Shown here: in pieces, positions 13,922-21,413 of the stretch
How positions within the stretch are numbered: the stretch's first letter is position 1
Layout of the letters: each line of letters starts with the position of its first letter
Source: CAZTYW01 sp964617695
Lineage (GTDB): Bacteria; Chloroflexota; Dehalococcoidia; UBA2247; RBG-13-53-26
Assembly (NCBI GenBank): GCA_964617695.1
Contig: CAZTYW010000027.1
Span: forward strand, 1-26,525
DNA: 26,525 nt
Direction of reading: 5' to 3'
The notes under the pieces: model-generated
Told to the model about the DNA's origin: nothing
Database searches by the model: none
What the model saw: only the letters and a program-made list of their open reading frames with translations
Translations under genes and position numbers: made by a program

Positions 13922-15115
13922 CTACTGCGCCCCGCTGATTCCCTTTGCCAATGTGCCCAGCGCGACGGCTGCAGGTAGCGCCAATAAGGCCAGCAGGGCG
14001 GCCGCAAAGAAGGCAGTGTCCGGACTTGTGTAGACGTAAGCCAGACCCATGAGTAGGGGACCCACCGTCTGACCCAGGCGGAGCATCATGGTGTTGACGG
14101 ACATAAAGGCTGCCCGGTGCTCCAGAGGCGCCAACCCGGCCACCTCGATCTGGATGCTCGGCAGGTTAATCGCCTGAGCCACACCGAGCGCCATCGCAGG
14201 CAGAATGAAGAAGCCCAGGGCCGGCATCAAGGGTATCATGGCCAGAGACACGGCGTACACCGGATAGGCAGCTTTGACGAGCGACATTGCCGAGAACCTT
14301 TGGGTTATCCTGCCCAGTTGCGAGGCAACGATGGCAGAGACGACGTTGACACTGGCGAGAATGAGCCCTATCACCAGAGGTGAGGCATTGAAGGGGGCGT
14401 CGCCCAGAAAGATGGGCAGGTAGGCCAGCCAGGCCCCGTAGAGCAGGACGAAAGTGAGAATCCCGGCGGCGAAAAGACCGGCTACCTTGAGCCTCTTCAA
14501 GTATTGCCAGGTGCCTCCCAGGTAGTCTTTCAGGCTCTGCCGGCTGCGAGGCTCGGGATTGTGCAGCGATGTCATGACAACGACACCAAGGGGTATAGCT
14601 ACCAGGGAAAGGAGAAAGGGGTACCTGGCGCCCAGCAAGGCCAGGGCACCACCAATGGCCGGGTAGGACGCCACGCCGACACTCAACACGCTGGCGTTGA
14701 GCCCCATGGCGGCAGCGCGCCGTTCTCCCGAAAACAAGTCCCCGATTATGGTGACATTGATGGCCCCCAGCGCTGCGGCGCCAACCCCCTGCAACACGCG
14801 CAGCCCGAGAATCACGCCGAAATTGCTGGTCAGGGCTATGGCCCCACCAGCGACCCCAAAGAGGAAAAGCGAGGGCACCAGAAGCTGCTTTCGCCCAATC
14901 CTGTCGGCCATAATGCCGATGAAGGGCGCCAGCAACACCCCCGGCAAGGTGAAGGCGGTGATCAGCAGTGCCACCTCCCCGGGACTCAGTCCCCATTCCT
15001 CCCGCATCCTGGGAAATGCGGGCGTTATGCTGGCAACGCCCAACACCGCCATCAAGGTTACGCCGAAAACAATTTGAAGACTCCGATCACGATATAGCGG
15101 TCTGGTCTGGTTCAT
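13922..15115 (-). CDS. MFS transporter (drug-efflux type, 12 TM)
   Basis: The 397-residue membrane protein has the hydrophobic pattern of about 12 helices and the MFS motif A between helices 2 and 3 (GIMADRIGRKQLL). A LRVLQGVGAAAL segment in helix 4 and SYPAIGGAL in helix 5 are close to motif C of drug-proton antiporters (with Ser-Tyr-Pro where Gly-Pro is usual). The best guess is efflux of a small organic compound; substrate cannot be assigned. There is a loose central loop near residues 190-205 between the two halves. The ribosome binding site before ATG 15115 is weak. A promoter with an inverted repeat between its boxes lies at 15173-15202. It has no same-strand partner next to it, the plus-strand nitroreductase being divergent. 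Confidence 0.9.
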   Translation of the reverse strand: MNQTRPLYRDRSLQIVFGVTLMAVLGVASITPAFPRMREEWGLSPGEVALLITAFTLPGVLLAPFIGIMADRIGRKQLLVPSLFLFGVAGGAIALTSNFGVILGLRVLQGVGAAALGAINVTIIGDLFSGERRAAAMGLNASVLSVGVASYPAIGGALALLGARYPFLLSLVAIPLGVVVMTSLHNPEPRSRQSLKDYLGGTWQYLKRLKVAGLFAAGILTFVLLYGAWLAYLPIFLGDAPFNASPLVIGLILASVNVVSAIVASQLGRITQRFSAMSLVKAAYPVYAVSLAMIPLMPALGFFILPAMALGVAQAINLPSIQIEVAGLAPLEHRAAFMSVNTMMLRLGQTVGPLLMGLAYVYTSPDTAFFAAALLALLALPAAVALGTLAKGISGAQ

Positions 15116-15172
15116 TGCCCGGATGTTCTCCGAATGCCAAGCTTGTCGGAATGGCGGCCAGGCACGAAGGCC

Positions 15173-15202
15173 AACATAGGATCAACTCAAACGATGAGTC
15201 AA
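15173..15202 (-). promoter_or_regulatory. Promoter with internal operator-like repeat for the MFS gene
   Basis: Minus strand: TTGACT (15202-15197), 18 bp, TATGTT (15178-15173). The spacer and -35 contain ACTCA-AACGA-TGAGT (15185-15199), a small inverted repeat placed where a repressor could block RNA polymerase. Confidence 0.45.
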
Positions 15203-15350
15203 TGCAGTATATCGGCGCGGGCTACGGCAGGCAAATGCGAGGCAGCGCCATCACACGGGCAGCAAAGGCACAGGCGACACGTCACCGCCGAGAACGCCGG
15301 ATTGAACCGGGGGCAGCAGCTACGAAATGTGCCACAACAAGTCGAGGTGG

Positions 15351-15359
15351 TGATACAAT
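15351..15359 (+). promoter_or_regulatory. Extended -10 element upstream of the nitroreductase gene
   Basis: TGATACAAT: a TGn extension followed by -10 TACAAT (15354-15359), about 60 nt ahead of the transcript's start codon at 15428. The -35 is poor. Confidence 0.4.
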
Positions 15360-15427
15360 GACTCAATGAAAGTGTGCCCTTGCGTAGCCGTGAGTTCTTC
15401 CCCGGCTATGTAACCACGGAGGCTAAC

Positions 15428-15997
15428 ATGCTCAGAGACCTGGTACTGAAAAGCAGGAGCTACCGCCGGTTCATACAGGATGCCGCCATCGACATTGACA
15501 CCCTCAGGGAACTCGTTGACCTGGCCAGACTGTCACCGTCAGCGGCCAACCTGCAACCTCTGAAGTACGTGCTTTCCTGCGACCCAGAAAGGAACGCTTT
15601 GATATTTCCGCACCTCGGCTGGGCCGGCTATCTTTCAGACTGGCCCGGCCCTGAGGAAGGGGAAAGGCCTTCTGCCTACATCGTCATTCTGGGCGACACG
15701 GAAATAAGTCGATCGGCAGGCTGCGACCACGGCATAGCAGCCCAGAGTATTCTTCTGGGAGCAGTGGAAAAGGGTCTGGGGGGCTGCGCCATTGGCTCAG
15801 TGCAAACGGAGGGGCTGCGGAAGGCACTCGGCATACCGTCCCGCTACGACATACTCCTGGTCCTGGCCCTTGGCAAGCCCAGAGAGACGGTCGTAATCGA
15901 GACGGTGGGGCCTACCGGAGACATAAAGTACTGGCGTGACACCGAAGGCGTACATCACGTACCGAAGCGGTCCCTGGATGACATCATCCTGGGCTGA
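15428..15997 (+). CDS. Nitroreductase-family FMN oxidoreductase
   Basis: The 189-residue protein begins MLRDLVLKSRSYRRF, where the SYRRF segment corresponds to the FMN-phosphate-binding Arg cluster of nitroreductases. It continues with LSPSAANLQPLKYVLS and, near residue 110-130, AAQSILLGAVEKGLGGCAIG, both standard family segments. Such homodimeric flavoenzymes reduce nitro groups, quinones or flavins with NAD(P)H; the natural substrate here is unknown. ATG 15428 is preferred over upstream in-frame codons because GGAGG lies five bases before it and homology begins there. The CelD/BcsL-type gene follows after 74 bp on the same strand and the glycosyltransferase after that, so the three may be co-transcribed. 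Confidence 0.9.
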   Translation: MLRDLVLKSRSYRRFIQDAAIDIDTLRELVDLARLSPSAANLQPLKYVLSCDPERNALIFPHLGWAGYLSDWPGPEEGERPSAYIVILGDTEISRSAGCDHGIAAQSILLGAVEKGLGGCAIGSVQTEGLRKALGIPSRYDILLVLALGKPRETVVIETVGPTGDIKYWRDTEGVHHVPKRSLDDIILG

Positions 15998-16071
15998 GAC
16001 GAGACCGTTCACAGTCCCCGCCGTCCAGATCGATCGAGGCACGGCGCAATGCTGGAGCTGTATGCGAGGGC

Positions 16072-17049
16072 ATGAGCTACACGATTACCGCAGAGAGTCC
16101 AGATAGTCTTGTCTCTTCCTGGCCGGACTGGCAGCACCTGAGGTGGAGTCACGTCTTCATCCTGCCCCAATGGCTGTCCGCCTGGTGGCGGGAGTTCGGG
16201 ACGGGTGCCGATCCCCGCGTGTACGTGGTAAGACGCGGGCTGGAGGTCATAGGCATCGCCCCGCTGATATTCAAACAGGGCACCGCCTCGTTTATGGGCA
16301 GCGACGATGTTTGTGACTATCTCGACTTCGTGGTGGCACCAGGAGGGGGAGAGCAGTTCTTCGAGGTCCTTCTCGATAGGTTGCCACAGGAGGGGATACA
16401 CCATCTCGAACTGGCCGGCCTGCGGCCCGAATCAACAGCAGTGACTGATCTTGTGCCGATGGCGCGGTCAAGGGGGCTTGAAGCGCGCTGCGAGCCAGAG
16501 GACGTCTCGGTGGAACTGGCGCTGCCGGCCACCTGGGAAGAGTACCTGGACATGTTGACTCCCAAGCAGAGGCGCGAAGTCACTAGAAAACTGAGGCGGC
16601 TGCGAGAGTTCGGTGACATCGACTACTCAGTCGTCGCCGACAGTCAAGGCGTCCCGCAGACCCTCGACATCTTCCTCAAGCTCCTGCGGGCCAGCAGGAA
16701 AGACAAGGCAGCATACATGAACGCCACAAGGGCGTCTTTCTTTGAGAGGGTTGCCAGGGACATGTCCGAAGCCGGTCTGCTCAGGTTTGGCATTGTCCGA
16801 CTCAATGACATGCCCATAGCAGCACTGATGTACTTTGACTATCAGAACAAGGTGTATCTATACAATAGCGGCTACGACCCGCGGTACAGCTACCTGAGCG
16901 TTGGACTGCTGTCCAAAGTCCTGTGTATTAGAGACAGCATTCGTCAGGGCAGGCACACCTTTGACTTCATGAAGGGAGGCGAAGTGTACAAGTATCGCCT
17001 CGGAGGCAGGGAGACTCCGCTGTACCGTTGCCACATAACCCTCAGGTGA
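16072..17049 (+). CDS. CelD/BcsL-type GNAT acyltransferase
   Basis: The 325-residue protein matches the two-lobed GNAT family of CelD/BcsL (Acetyltransf_6) proteins. The N-terminal lobe has FILPQWLSAWWREFG and a strand pair VYVVRRGLEVIGIAPLIF. The C-terminal lobe has LTPKQRREVTRKLRRL, then FGIVRLNDMPIAALMYFDY and a closing segment FDFMKGGEVYKYRLGG. That last FDFxxGxxxYKxxxG pattern is the hallmark of the group, which is related to the Fem-type transferases. Members act in polysaccharide or cell-envelope modification; no acceptor can be named. It is cytoplasmic by sequence. A GT4 glycosyltransferase follows after 32 bp, so transfer of an acyl group to a sugar is plausible (inference from position). 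Confidence 0.85.
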   Translation: MSYTITAESPDSLVSSWPDWQHLRWSHVFILPQWLSAWWREFGTGADPRVYVVRRGLEVIGIAPLIFKQGTASFMGSDDVCDYLDFVVAPGGGEQFFEVLLDRLPQEGIHHLELAGLRPESTAVTDLVPMARSRGLEARCEPEDVSVELALPATWEEYLDMLTPKQRREVTRKLRRLREFGDIDYSVVADSQGVPQTLDIFLKLLRASRKDKAAYMNATRASFFERVARDMSEAGLLRFGIVRLNDMPIAALMYFDYQNKVYLYNSGYDPRYSYLSVGLLSKVLCIRDSIRQGRHTFDFMKGGEVYKYRLGGRETPLYRCHITLR

Positions 17050-17081
17050 CTTGTGCCTGAGAATCGCGCTGAAGGAGTGCA

Positions 17082-18320
17082 GTGGAACCAGGAATGTCGC
17101 CAAAAGCCCGGCAATTGAAGATAGCCATGCTCAGTGTGCACAGTTGCCCGCTGGGGAGCCCAGGCAGCAGGGACACCGGTGGCATGAACGTCTACGTCCG
17201 AGAAGTGGCGCTGGAACTGGGCAGGTTGGGACACGCCGTGGATATCTACACGCGGTATCACGACCCGCGGGACCCTCAGGTCGTGGAGCTCGGCGAGAGG
17301 ACCCGCCTCATCCACCTGCAGGCAGGTGAAGTCGAAAGCATACACAAACTCGTGCTGTATTCCTATCTGGCGGACTTTGCCTGCAACATGGAGAGCTTCA
17401 GGAGACAGAATGGACTTGGCTACGATGTGATACACAGCCACTACTGGTTGTCCGGCTGGATAGCGAAACACGTACAAGGGTGGTGGAATGTGCCACACGT
17501 CACCATGTTCCACACTCTGGGCGCGGCCAAGAATGCTGTCGGCATCGGAGAGGACGATCCTGAACTCCGCATCGAGACAGAGAAGGACGTGGCCGTCAGT
17601 TGCCAGCGCGTGGTGGCTGCAACCCAGAGGGAAAGGGATTGCCTGGTCATTGACTACGGTGCGTCACCTGAGGCGATCAGCGTGATCCCTTGCGGCGTGA
17701 ACCTTGGTGTTTTCCGGCCGGTGGATAGGCAGATGGCGCGCCGACACCTTGGGTTCAACGGTGGAAGTATCGCCCTGTTCGTGGGGAGGATTGAGCCGCT
17801 CAAGGGCGTAGACAGACTTCTGCAGGCGATGACCTACCTGAACAAGGCAGCGGGAGTCCGTCTGGTGGTGGTCGGCGGCGACGAGCAGAGCCAGTCTGAA
17901 GTCCAGAGGCTGCGAAATCTTGCCCGGGAGCTGCACATTCAGGACTCGGTCACTTTTGCAGGCATGGTGCTGCAGGAAGAGCTGCCCTACTATTACAGTG
18001 CCGCCGACGTCTGTGTCATACCCTCCCACTATGAGAGCTTTGGCCTGGTGGCACTGGAGTCCCTGGCCTGTGGGACACCCGTCGTGGCGACCAGGGTCGG
18101 GGGCACCGAGACCGTGGTCCAACAGCACAGGACCGGGTACGTGGTAGACAATGCTCCTTTGCAGTTGGCGGACAAGATCGCCAGGATCGTTTCAAACTCA
18201 GACAAGAGGCGGCTAAATGCAGCGGAAACCAGGGCCACGGTCAGCGGATTCAGTTGGGCCAACACCGCCGAAGCCATAGTCCAGGAATACAGGGCCTTGC
18301 TCAGGGCCTGGGGCGGCTAG
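17082..18320 (+). CDS. GT4 glycosyltransferase of MshA / sucrose-phosphate-synthase type
   Basis: The 412-residue protein is a GT-B, family 4 retaining glycosyltransferase. The N-terminal domain opens with AMLSVHSCPLGSPGSRDTGG and then MNVYVREVALELGRLGH. This Gly-rich donor loop and GGMNVY segment are characteristic of MshA (which joins UDP-GlcNAc to inositol-3-phosphate in mycothiol synthesis) and of close relatives. The C-terminal domain has FVGRIEPLKGVDRLL and the E-x7-E motif in SHYESFGLVALESLACGTPV. GTG 17082 has AAGGAG upstream; ATG 17094 is the alternative. Nearby MshD-like and MshB-like genes strengthen a thiol-pathway reading, but sucrose or glycan synthesis cannot be excluded. Its stop codon overlaps the stop of the convergent tandem-GNAT gene in the palindrome CTAG. 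Confidence 0.88.
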   Translation: MEPGMSPKARQLKIAMLSVHSCPLGSPGSRDTGGMNVYVREVALELGRLGHAVDIYTRYHDPRDPQVVELGERTRLIHLQAGEVESIHKLVLYSYLADFACNMESFRRQNGLGYDVIHSHYWLSGWIAKHVQGWWNVPHVTMFHTLGAAKNAVGIGEDDPELRIETEKDVAVSCQRVVAATQRERDCLVIDYGASPEAISVIPCGVNLGVFRPVDRQMARRHLGFNGGSIALFVGRIEPLKGVDRLLQAMTYLNKAAGVRLVVVGGDEQSQSEVQRLRNLARELHIQDSVTFAGMVLQEELPYYYSAADVCVIPSHYESFGLVALESLACGTPVVATRVGGTETVVQQHRTGYVVDNAPLQLADKIARIVSNSDKRRLNAAETRATVSGFSWANTAEAIVQEYRALLRAWGG

Positions 18321-19258
18321 ACGGGCTGCTCGATCGCCTTTTCGTACCAGAGAGTCTTTGATGTGGTCTTGAAACCAACGGACTCGTAGATGGCGATGGC
18401 GGCCCTGTTCTGGTCATCTACCGTAAGCTTGACGGCGTCTGTCCCCTTGCGCTTGAGATACGCAAGTCCGGCCACCAACAGCAGCCTGCCAATTCCCCTG
18501 CCGCGATATTCGGGAGCCACCCCCAGCATGTTGACCCGGCCGCTGAGCCGACCCACACCGGCATCGCCCGCCTGGCACATCGTCGTCCAACAATAGCCGA
18601 TGATCGTATCACGGTCCATAGCCAGGACTACATTCTCCGGTGCGGCGTTACGCAGATTGAGGCGGTAGGCTACCTCCTCCCGGGTGTTGGGGCTGAACCC
18701 CCAGGTGCCATCAAAGCAACGGTTCTGAATCTCAGTCAGCCTGTCCTCCTCCCCGAATTGGAGGTGACGCAATTGGACGTTACTGGGTCCACAGGCGGGC
18801 AGGTGTGCCCCGGCGAGCTCCAGGCTCATCTCAACGTGGAGGCAGACCGATGCAAACCCCAGGTGGCACAGCAAGCCTGTTGCCGCCGCATTGCCCTCCG
18901 CTATGCCCACGTGGACTGCGCGCACACCCGAGTCTGCAGCATGCCGCATGGCGCCACCGAACAGCCTTCTGGCAAGGCCTTCCCTGCGGTGCTCGGGGTG
19001 TACCAGACAGTCCAGCACAGCCCGGCCGACACCCAGCTCCAATGTGACCTCCACGTAGCCGACGACCTGCCCGTCTAGCTCGGCCAGAAACAGGTCTTGC
19101 TCCGCGGAAAAGCCTGGCCGTCCCAGGCGCTCCCTCAGTAGCTCCGGTGATACAACATGCCCCGAGTCGTCCAGGGCCTCAGCCTCGGAATTCAGCCGGA
19201 CGTAGCCGTCGAAATCCTCGGGGCGATAGTTGCGGATGGTGTAGTCGAAATGGCCCAT
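18317..19258 (-). CDS. Tandem-GNAT acetyltransferase, MshD (mycothiol synthase)-like
   Basis: From ATG 19258 (MGHFDYTIRNYRPEDFDGYV) the protein has 313 residues and contains two GNAT domains. The first (about 5-155) has the acetyl-CoA segment CLVHPEHRREGLARRLFGGA; the second (about 165-310) has MLGVAPEYRGRGIGRLLLVA and LTVDDQNRAAIAIYESVGF. Length and architecture are those of MshD, which acetylates Cys-GlcN-Ins in the last step of mycothiol synthesis, and the second domain resembles MshD most. The upstream codons to 19558 give no family match and are left out; the ribosome binding site before 19258 is weak. It is convergent with the MshA-like gene and divergent from the MshB-like gene. Tandem GNATs also occur with other functions, so the assignment is provisional. 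Confidence 0.82.
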   Translation of the reverse strand: MGHFDYTIRNYRPEDFDGYVRLNSEAEALDDSGHVVSPELLRERLGRPGFSAEQDLFLAELDGQVVGYVEVTLELGVGRAVLDCLVHPEHRREGLARRLFGGAMRHAADSGVRAVHVGIAEGNAAATGLLCHLGFASVCLHVEMSLELAGAHLPACGPSNVQLRHLQFGEEDRLTEIQNRCFDGTWGFSPNTREEVAYRLNLRNAAPENVVLAMDRDTIIGYCWTTMCQAGDAGVGRLSGRVNMLGVAPEYRGRGIGRLLLVAGLAYLKRKGTDAVKLTVDDQNRAAIAIYESVGFKTTSKTLWYEKAIEQPV

Positions 19259-19290
19259 TCTGGCTTGGGGCACCTTCGGTGGCAATTGTA

Positions 19291-19328
19291 GCAACCAGGC
19301 CCATGCTATACAATTGATGCCTGGTTGC
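19291..19328. promoter_or_regulatory. Perfect 10-bp inverted repeat in the divergent MshD-like / MshB-like promoter region
   Basis: GCAACCAGGC (19291-19300) and GCCTGGTTGC (19319-19328) are perfect inverted copies with an 18-bp spacer. The spacer contains a -10-like TATACA (19307-19312, plus strand). CAATTG occurs at 19283-19288 and again at 19311-19316. The arrangement suits a dimeric regulator controlling both genes. Confidence 0.45.
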
Positions 19329-19363
19329 CACACGAACGTCTGCCGCATCGAGGAGGCCAGTCC

Positions 19364-20065
19364 GTGGCGAAGCCTGCCCAGGTGATGGTGATCACACCAC
19401 ATCCAGACGATGCAGAATACGGCGTTGCCGGAACAGTGGCACGCTGGACCAAAGAAGGCAGGGACGTGGTATACGTGGTATGCACCAACGGGGACAAAGG
19501 TACAAGCGACCTCAGCCTGAAGCCAGAGGAACTTGTCAGAACCCGAGAGCAGGAGCAACTGGAAGCAGCCAGGATACTGGGCGTCAGGGAGGTCCTGTTT
19601 CTCCGATATCCCGACCAGGCCCTTGAAGATACGTCCGAGTTCAGGAAGGACATCGTCCGCCTCCTACGGACATATCGCCCGCAGACCGTGGTGACCGCGG
19701 ACCCATACCGGCGGTACATGTGGCACCGGGACCACCGGATCACCGGTCAGGTCGTCCTGGACGCCATCTTCCCGTATGCCAGGGACCATCTCTCCTATGC
19801 CGACCTGCTTGACCAGGGTCTACAGCCTCACAAGGTCAAGGAGGTATTGCTCTGGGCCTCGGAAGATGCAAACCACCGCCTGGACATTACAGACACCTTC
19901 TACCTGAAGCTGGCCGCACTTGGCTGCCACAGGAGCCAGATGAACGAGATAGGCTTCGATGAGGCCGAGCTAGAGAAGTGGCTCAAGCAGAGGCACGAGC
20001 AGATGGCTGAAGGAGAGGAGTTCGAACTGGCAGAAGCCTTCCACAGAGTAGAGATATTCTGGTAA
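19364..20065 (+). CDS. PIG-L family zinc deacetylase (MshB/BshB-like)
   Basis: The 233-residue protein is a LmbE/PIG-L N-acetylglucosaminyl deacetylase. From GTG 19364 the metal and catalytic motif TPHPDDAE gives H13, D15 and D16, the same numbers as the Zn ligands and general base of MshB. The second motif, WHRDHRITG, supplies the third Zn ligand H124. Such enzymes remove the acetyl group from GlcNAc conjugates: MshB on GlcNAc-inositol, BshB on GlcNAc-malate, others on lipids or antibiotics. Length is nearer BshB than MshB. GAGGAGG lies seven bases before GTG 19364; the in-frame TTG at 19325 falls inside the inverted repeat and is unlikely. It is convergent with the metallo-hydrolase gene, 23 bp away. 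Confidence 0.9.
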   Translation: MAKPAQVMVITPHPDDAEYGVAGTVARWTKEGRDVVYVVCTNGDKGTSDLSLKPEELVRTREQEQLEAARILGVREVLFLRYPDQALEDTSEFRKDIVRLLRTYRPQTVVTADPYRRYMWHRDHRITGQVVLDAIFPYARDHLSYADLLDQGLQPHKVKEVLLWASEDANHRLDITDTFYLKLAALGCHRSQMNEIGFDEAELEKWLKQRHEQMAEGEEFELAEAFHRVEIFW

Positions 20066-20088
20066 CCAGTGCGCTCTGGGAGGGGTGG

Positions 20089-20730
20089 CTAGGACGAAAG
20101 CCAGAGAACGTCACCGCAGAGACCTGGGGGGTGGGGGCGCGAAGAGAAGACGGCAAACTCATCCTTCTCTTTCTTCAACACCGTAGAATCGCCGTGGCCC
20201 GGGTACACCTGGGTATCATCAGGTAGCACGAAGAGCCTGGTCACAATTGATTCGATGATCTGCTTCAGGTCTGCCGGCGACCCCGTTTTGCCCGGCCCTG
20301 CCGGAAAAAGGGTGTCCCCTGCTACCAGATACCGGCCAGTTAAGAAACACAAGCTCCCAGGCGTATGTCCCGGGGTGTGCAATACCGCCAGCTCTATCTT
20401 GCCGAAAGAGACGGTATCGCCATCATTCAGCAGGACGTCAGGGGTCAATGGCAAGCCCCTGGCGTCCCACGGGTGGGCAGCCACCGGAATGCCCAGTTTC
20501 GCCTTGAGCTCGGAGAGAGCCCCCAAATGATCGAAATGGCTGTGGGTTATGAGTATGTACGCCGGCCTGGTGCCTTCCAGCCGCTCCAGCACCTTGCCTG
20601 CCTCAGCAGGTGCGTCTATCAAAACGCTGTCCTGTGTGGCCCTGCAGACCAACACATAGGCATTGGTGCCGAAAGGCCCCAGTTCCAGCCTGTCGATCTG
20701 GATGTCGTCATCTCTGGCCACAACCGTCAT
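20089..20730 (-). CDS. Metallo-beta-lactamase-fold hydrolase (glyoxalase II-like)
   Basis: This 213-residue protein has the complete metal-binding pattern of glyoxalase II-like MBL hydrolases: THSHFDH (H63, H65, D67, H68), HTPGHTPGS, GDTLFPAGPG and YPGHGD. It opens with LGPFGTNAYVL, the usual first strands. Members hydrolyse thioesters of glutathione, bacillithiol or similar thiols, or act as persulfide dioxygenases. The cytoplasmic location and the neighbouring putative thiol-synthesis genes make a thiol-conjugate substrate attractive but unproven. The C-terminus (about residues 195-213) is not conserved-looking and may be lineage specific. ATG 20730 has only a weak ribosome binding site. 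A GGCACCG hairpin lies just upstream (20759-20775). Confidence 0.9.
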   Translation of the reverse strand: MTVVARDDDIQIDRLELGPFGTNAYVLVCRATQDSVLIDAPAEAGKVLERLEGTRPAYILITHSHFDHLGALSELKAKLGIPVAAHPWDARGLPLTPDVLLNDGDTVSFGKIELAVLHTPGHTPGSLCFLTGRYLVAGDTLFPAGPGKTGSPADLKQIIESIVTRLFVLPDDTQVYPGHGDSTVLKKEKDEFAVFSSRPHPPGLCGDVLWLSS

Positions 20731-20974
20731 CTTGTCACTCGATGGCGCTGGTCACAATGGCACCGAGACGGTGCCGTCCTGACAGTCCAGCCACAGACTG
20801 CAAGTGCAGTACAAACGGGTAGAGATCGCCAGACTGGCGAATAGCGGTTCGTCGAACAGAGCGTCACAGGCACGCGGCAGGAACCCTCAACCTGGTGCCA
20901 GCCGCACCAGGGCCGCTCGCTGGCCAAAGCCGTCCAGGAGAATGGAAGGCCCGTTGTCGCTACCAGCACAGCTA

Positions 20975-21003
20975 GCCCCGCGCAAGCCAGGTTTGCGCGG
21001 GGC
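20975..21003. repeat. Strong perfect hairpin, 11-bp stem
   Basis: GCCCCGCGCAA (20975-20985), loop GCCAGGT, TTGCGCGGGGC (20993-21003). It is very GC-rich and has no flanking T-run on either strand, so it is more like a REP-type palindrome or RNA stem than an intrinsic terminator. Confidence 0.6.
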
Positions 21004-21096
21004 ACGACTATACACCGGTAGCATACCCTCCCCCAAAGTCCCCAACCATCCTGGCCGAGTACCATAGGGAGACCGGGCGCTCTGCTCAATCCACTG

Positions 21097-21117
21097 AAAA
21101 GCGCCGCCTGGCGGCGC
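21097..21117 (-). terminator. Intrinsic terminator of the DUF5679 gene
   Basis: On the minus strand GCGCCGC-CAG-GCGGCGC is followed directly by TTTTCAG. It lies about 75 nt downstream of the DUF5679 stop codon. The stem is strong but the T-run short. Confidence 0.6.
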
Positions 21118-21192
21118 GGCCTTCACGTCGCGCCGATCCCCTTCACTCCCTAGTTCGGGAATCTGACTTCAGGGAAGGGAGCGGAATTGGAT

Positions 21193-21336
21193 CTAGCTCT
21201 TCTCGATCCTGAATACCTTGGTCCCACAGGTGGGACAGGTACCGCTGGTGGCCGGCCTCTTGTTCTTGAGAGTTACTCTCTGGGGATTCCTGATCTCGAC
21301 CTTTTTCCTGCACTTGACGCAATAAGCCTGTGCCAT
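21193..21336 (-). CDS. DUF5679 zinc-ribbon miniprotein (47 aa)
   Basis: The 47-residue protein reads AYCVKCRKKVEIRNPQ, then the ATSGTCPTCGTKVFRIEK tail. The two CxxC pairs (C6/C9 and C34/C37) make a zinc-ribbon. The arrangement, with a basic middle segment containing KNKRPAT, matches the DUF5679 family, which I know mainly from Chloroflexota and some Actinobacteria. Function is unknown. Start is ATG 21336, with several GGAGGAGG-type sites upstream. It has its own strong promoter (21414-21442) and a downstream terminator (21097-21117), so it is probably a monocistronic, well-expressed gene. It is divergent from the winged-helix regulator. Confidence 0.85.
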   Translation of the reverse strand: MAQAYCVKCRKKVEIRNPQRVTLKNKRPATSGTCPTCGTKVFRIEKS

Positions 21337-21413
21337 TCCTTGCTCCTCCTCCTTTGATAGAGTTTTCTGCGCCTGGCTGACAGTCGCGTGCCTACTAGGC
21401 ACAGATTGGGAAT

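Larger units (their letters stand above)
15116..15427. other. 312-bp divergent intergenic region (MFS / nitroreductase)
   Basis: No gene seen. It carries the minus-strand MFS promoter (15173-15202) and a plus-strand extended -10 for the nitroreductase (15351-15359). In-frame codons upstream of ATG 15428 read open but do not resemble the family. Confidence 0.5.
20731..21192. other. 462-bp palindrome-dense noncoding region
   Basis: No convincing gene. Perfect inverted repeats: 20759-20775 (7 bp, loop 3), 20797-20810 (6 bp, loop 2), 20826-20840 (7 bp around one base), 20847-20857 (5 bp around one base), 20891-20911 (8 bp, loop 5), 20975-21003 (11 bp, loop 7) and 21101-21117 (7 bp, the terminator of the DUF5679 gene). 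The arms differ in sequence, so these are not copies of one repeat. Confidence 0.6.

Noticed and set aside
18317..18320. Convergent stop codons overlapping in CTAG
   Set aside because: Real, but a common by-product of compact convergent genes; not a finding by itself.
19259..19558. N-terminal extension of the tandem-GNAT protein
   Set aside because: The extra 100 codons run through the inverted repeat and antisense to the PIG-L gene and match nothing in the GNAT family.
20770..20890. Short minus-strand frame with protein-like text (LFDEPLFASLAISTRLYCTC)
   Set aside because: There is no start codon with a ribosome binding site, it ends before the MBL start, and it is explained by palindromic noncoding DNA.
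20731..21192. Possible RNase P RNA or tmRNA in the palindrome-rich region
   Set aside because: The conserved sequence blocks of these RNAs were not found on either strand; a covariance search would be decisive.
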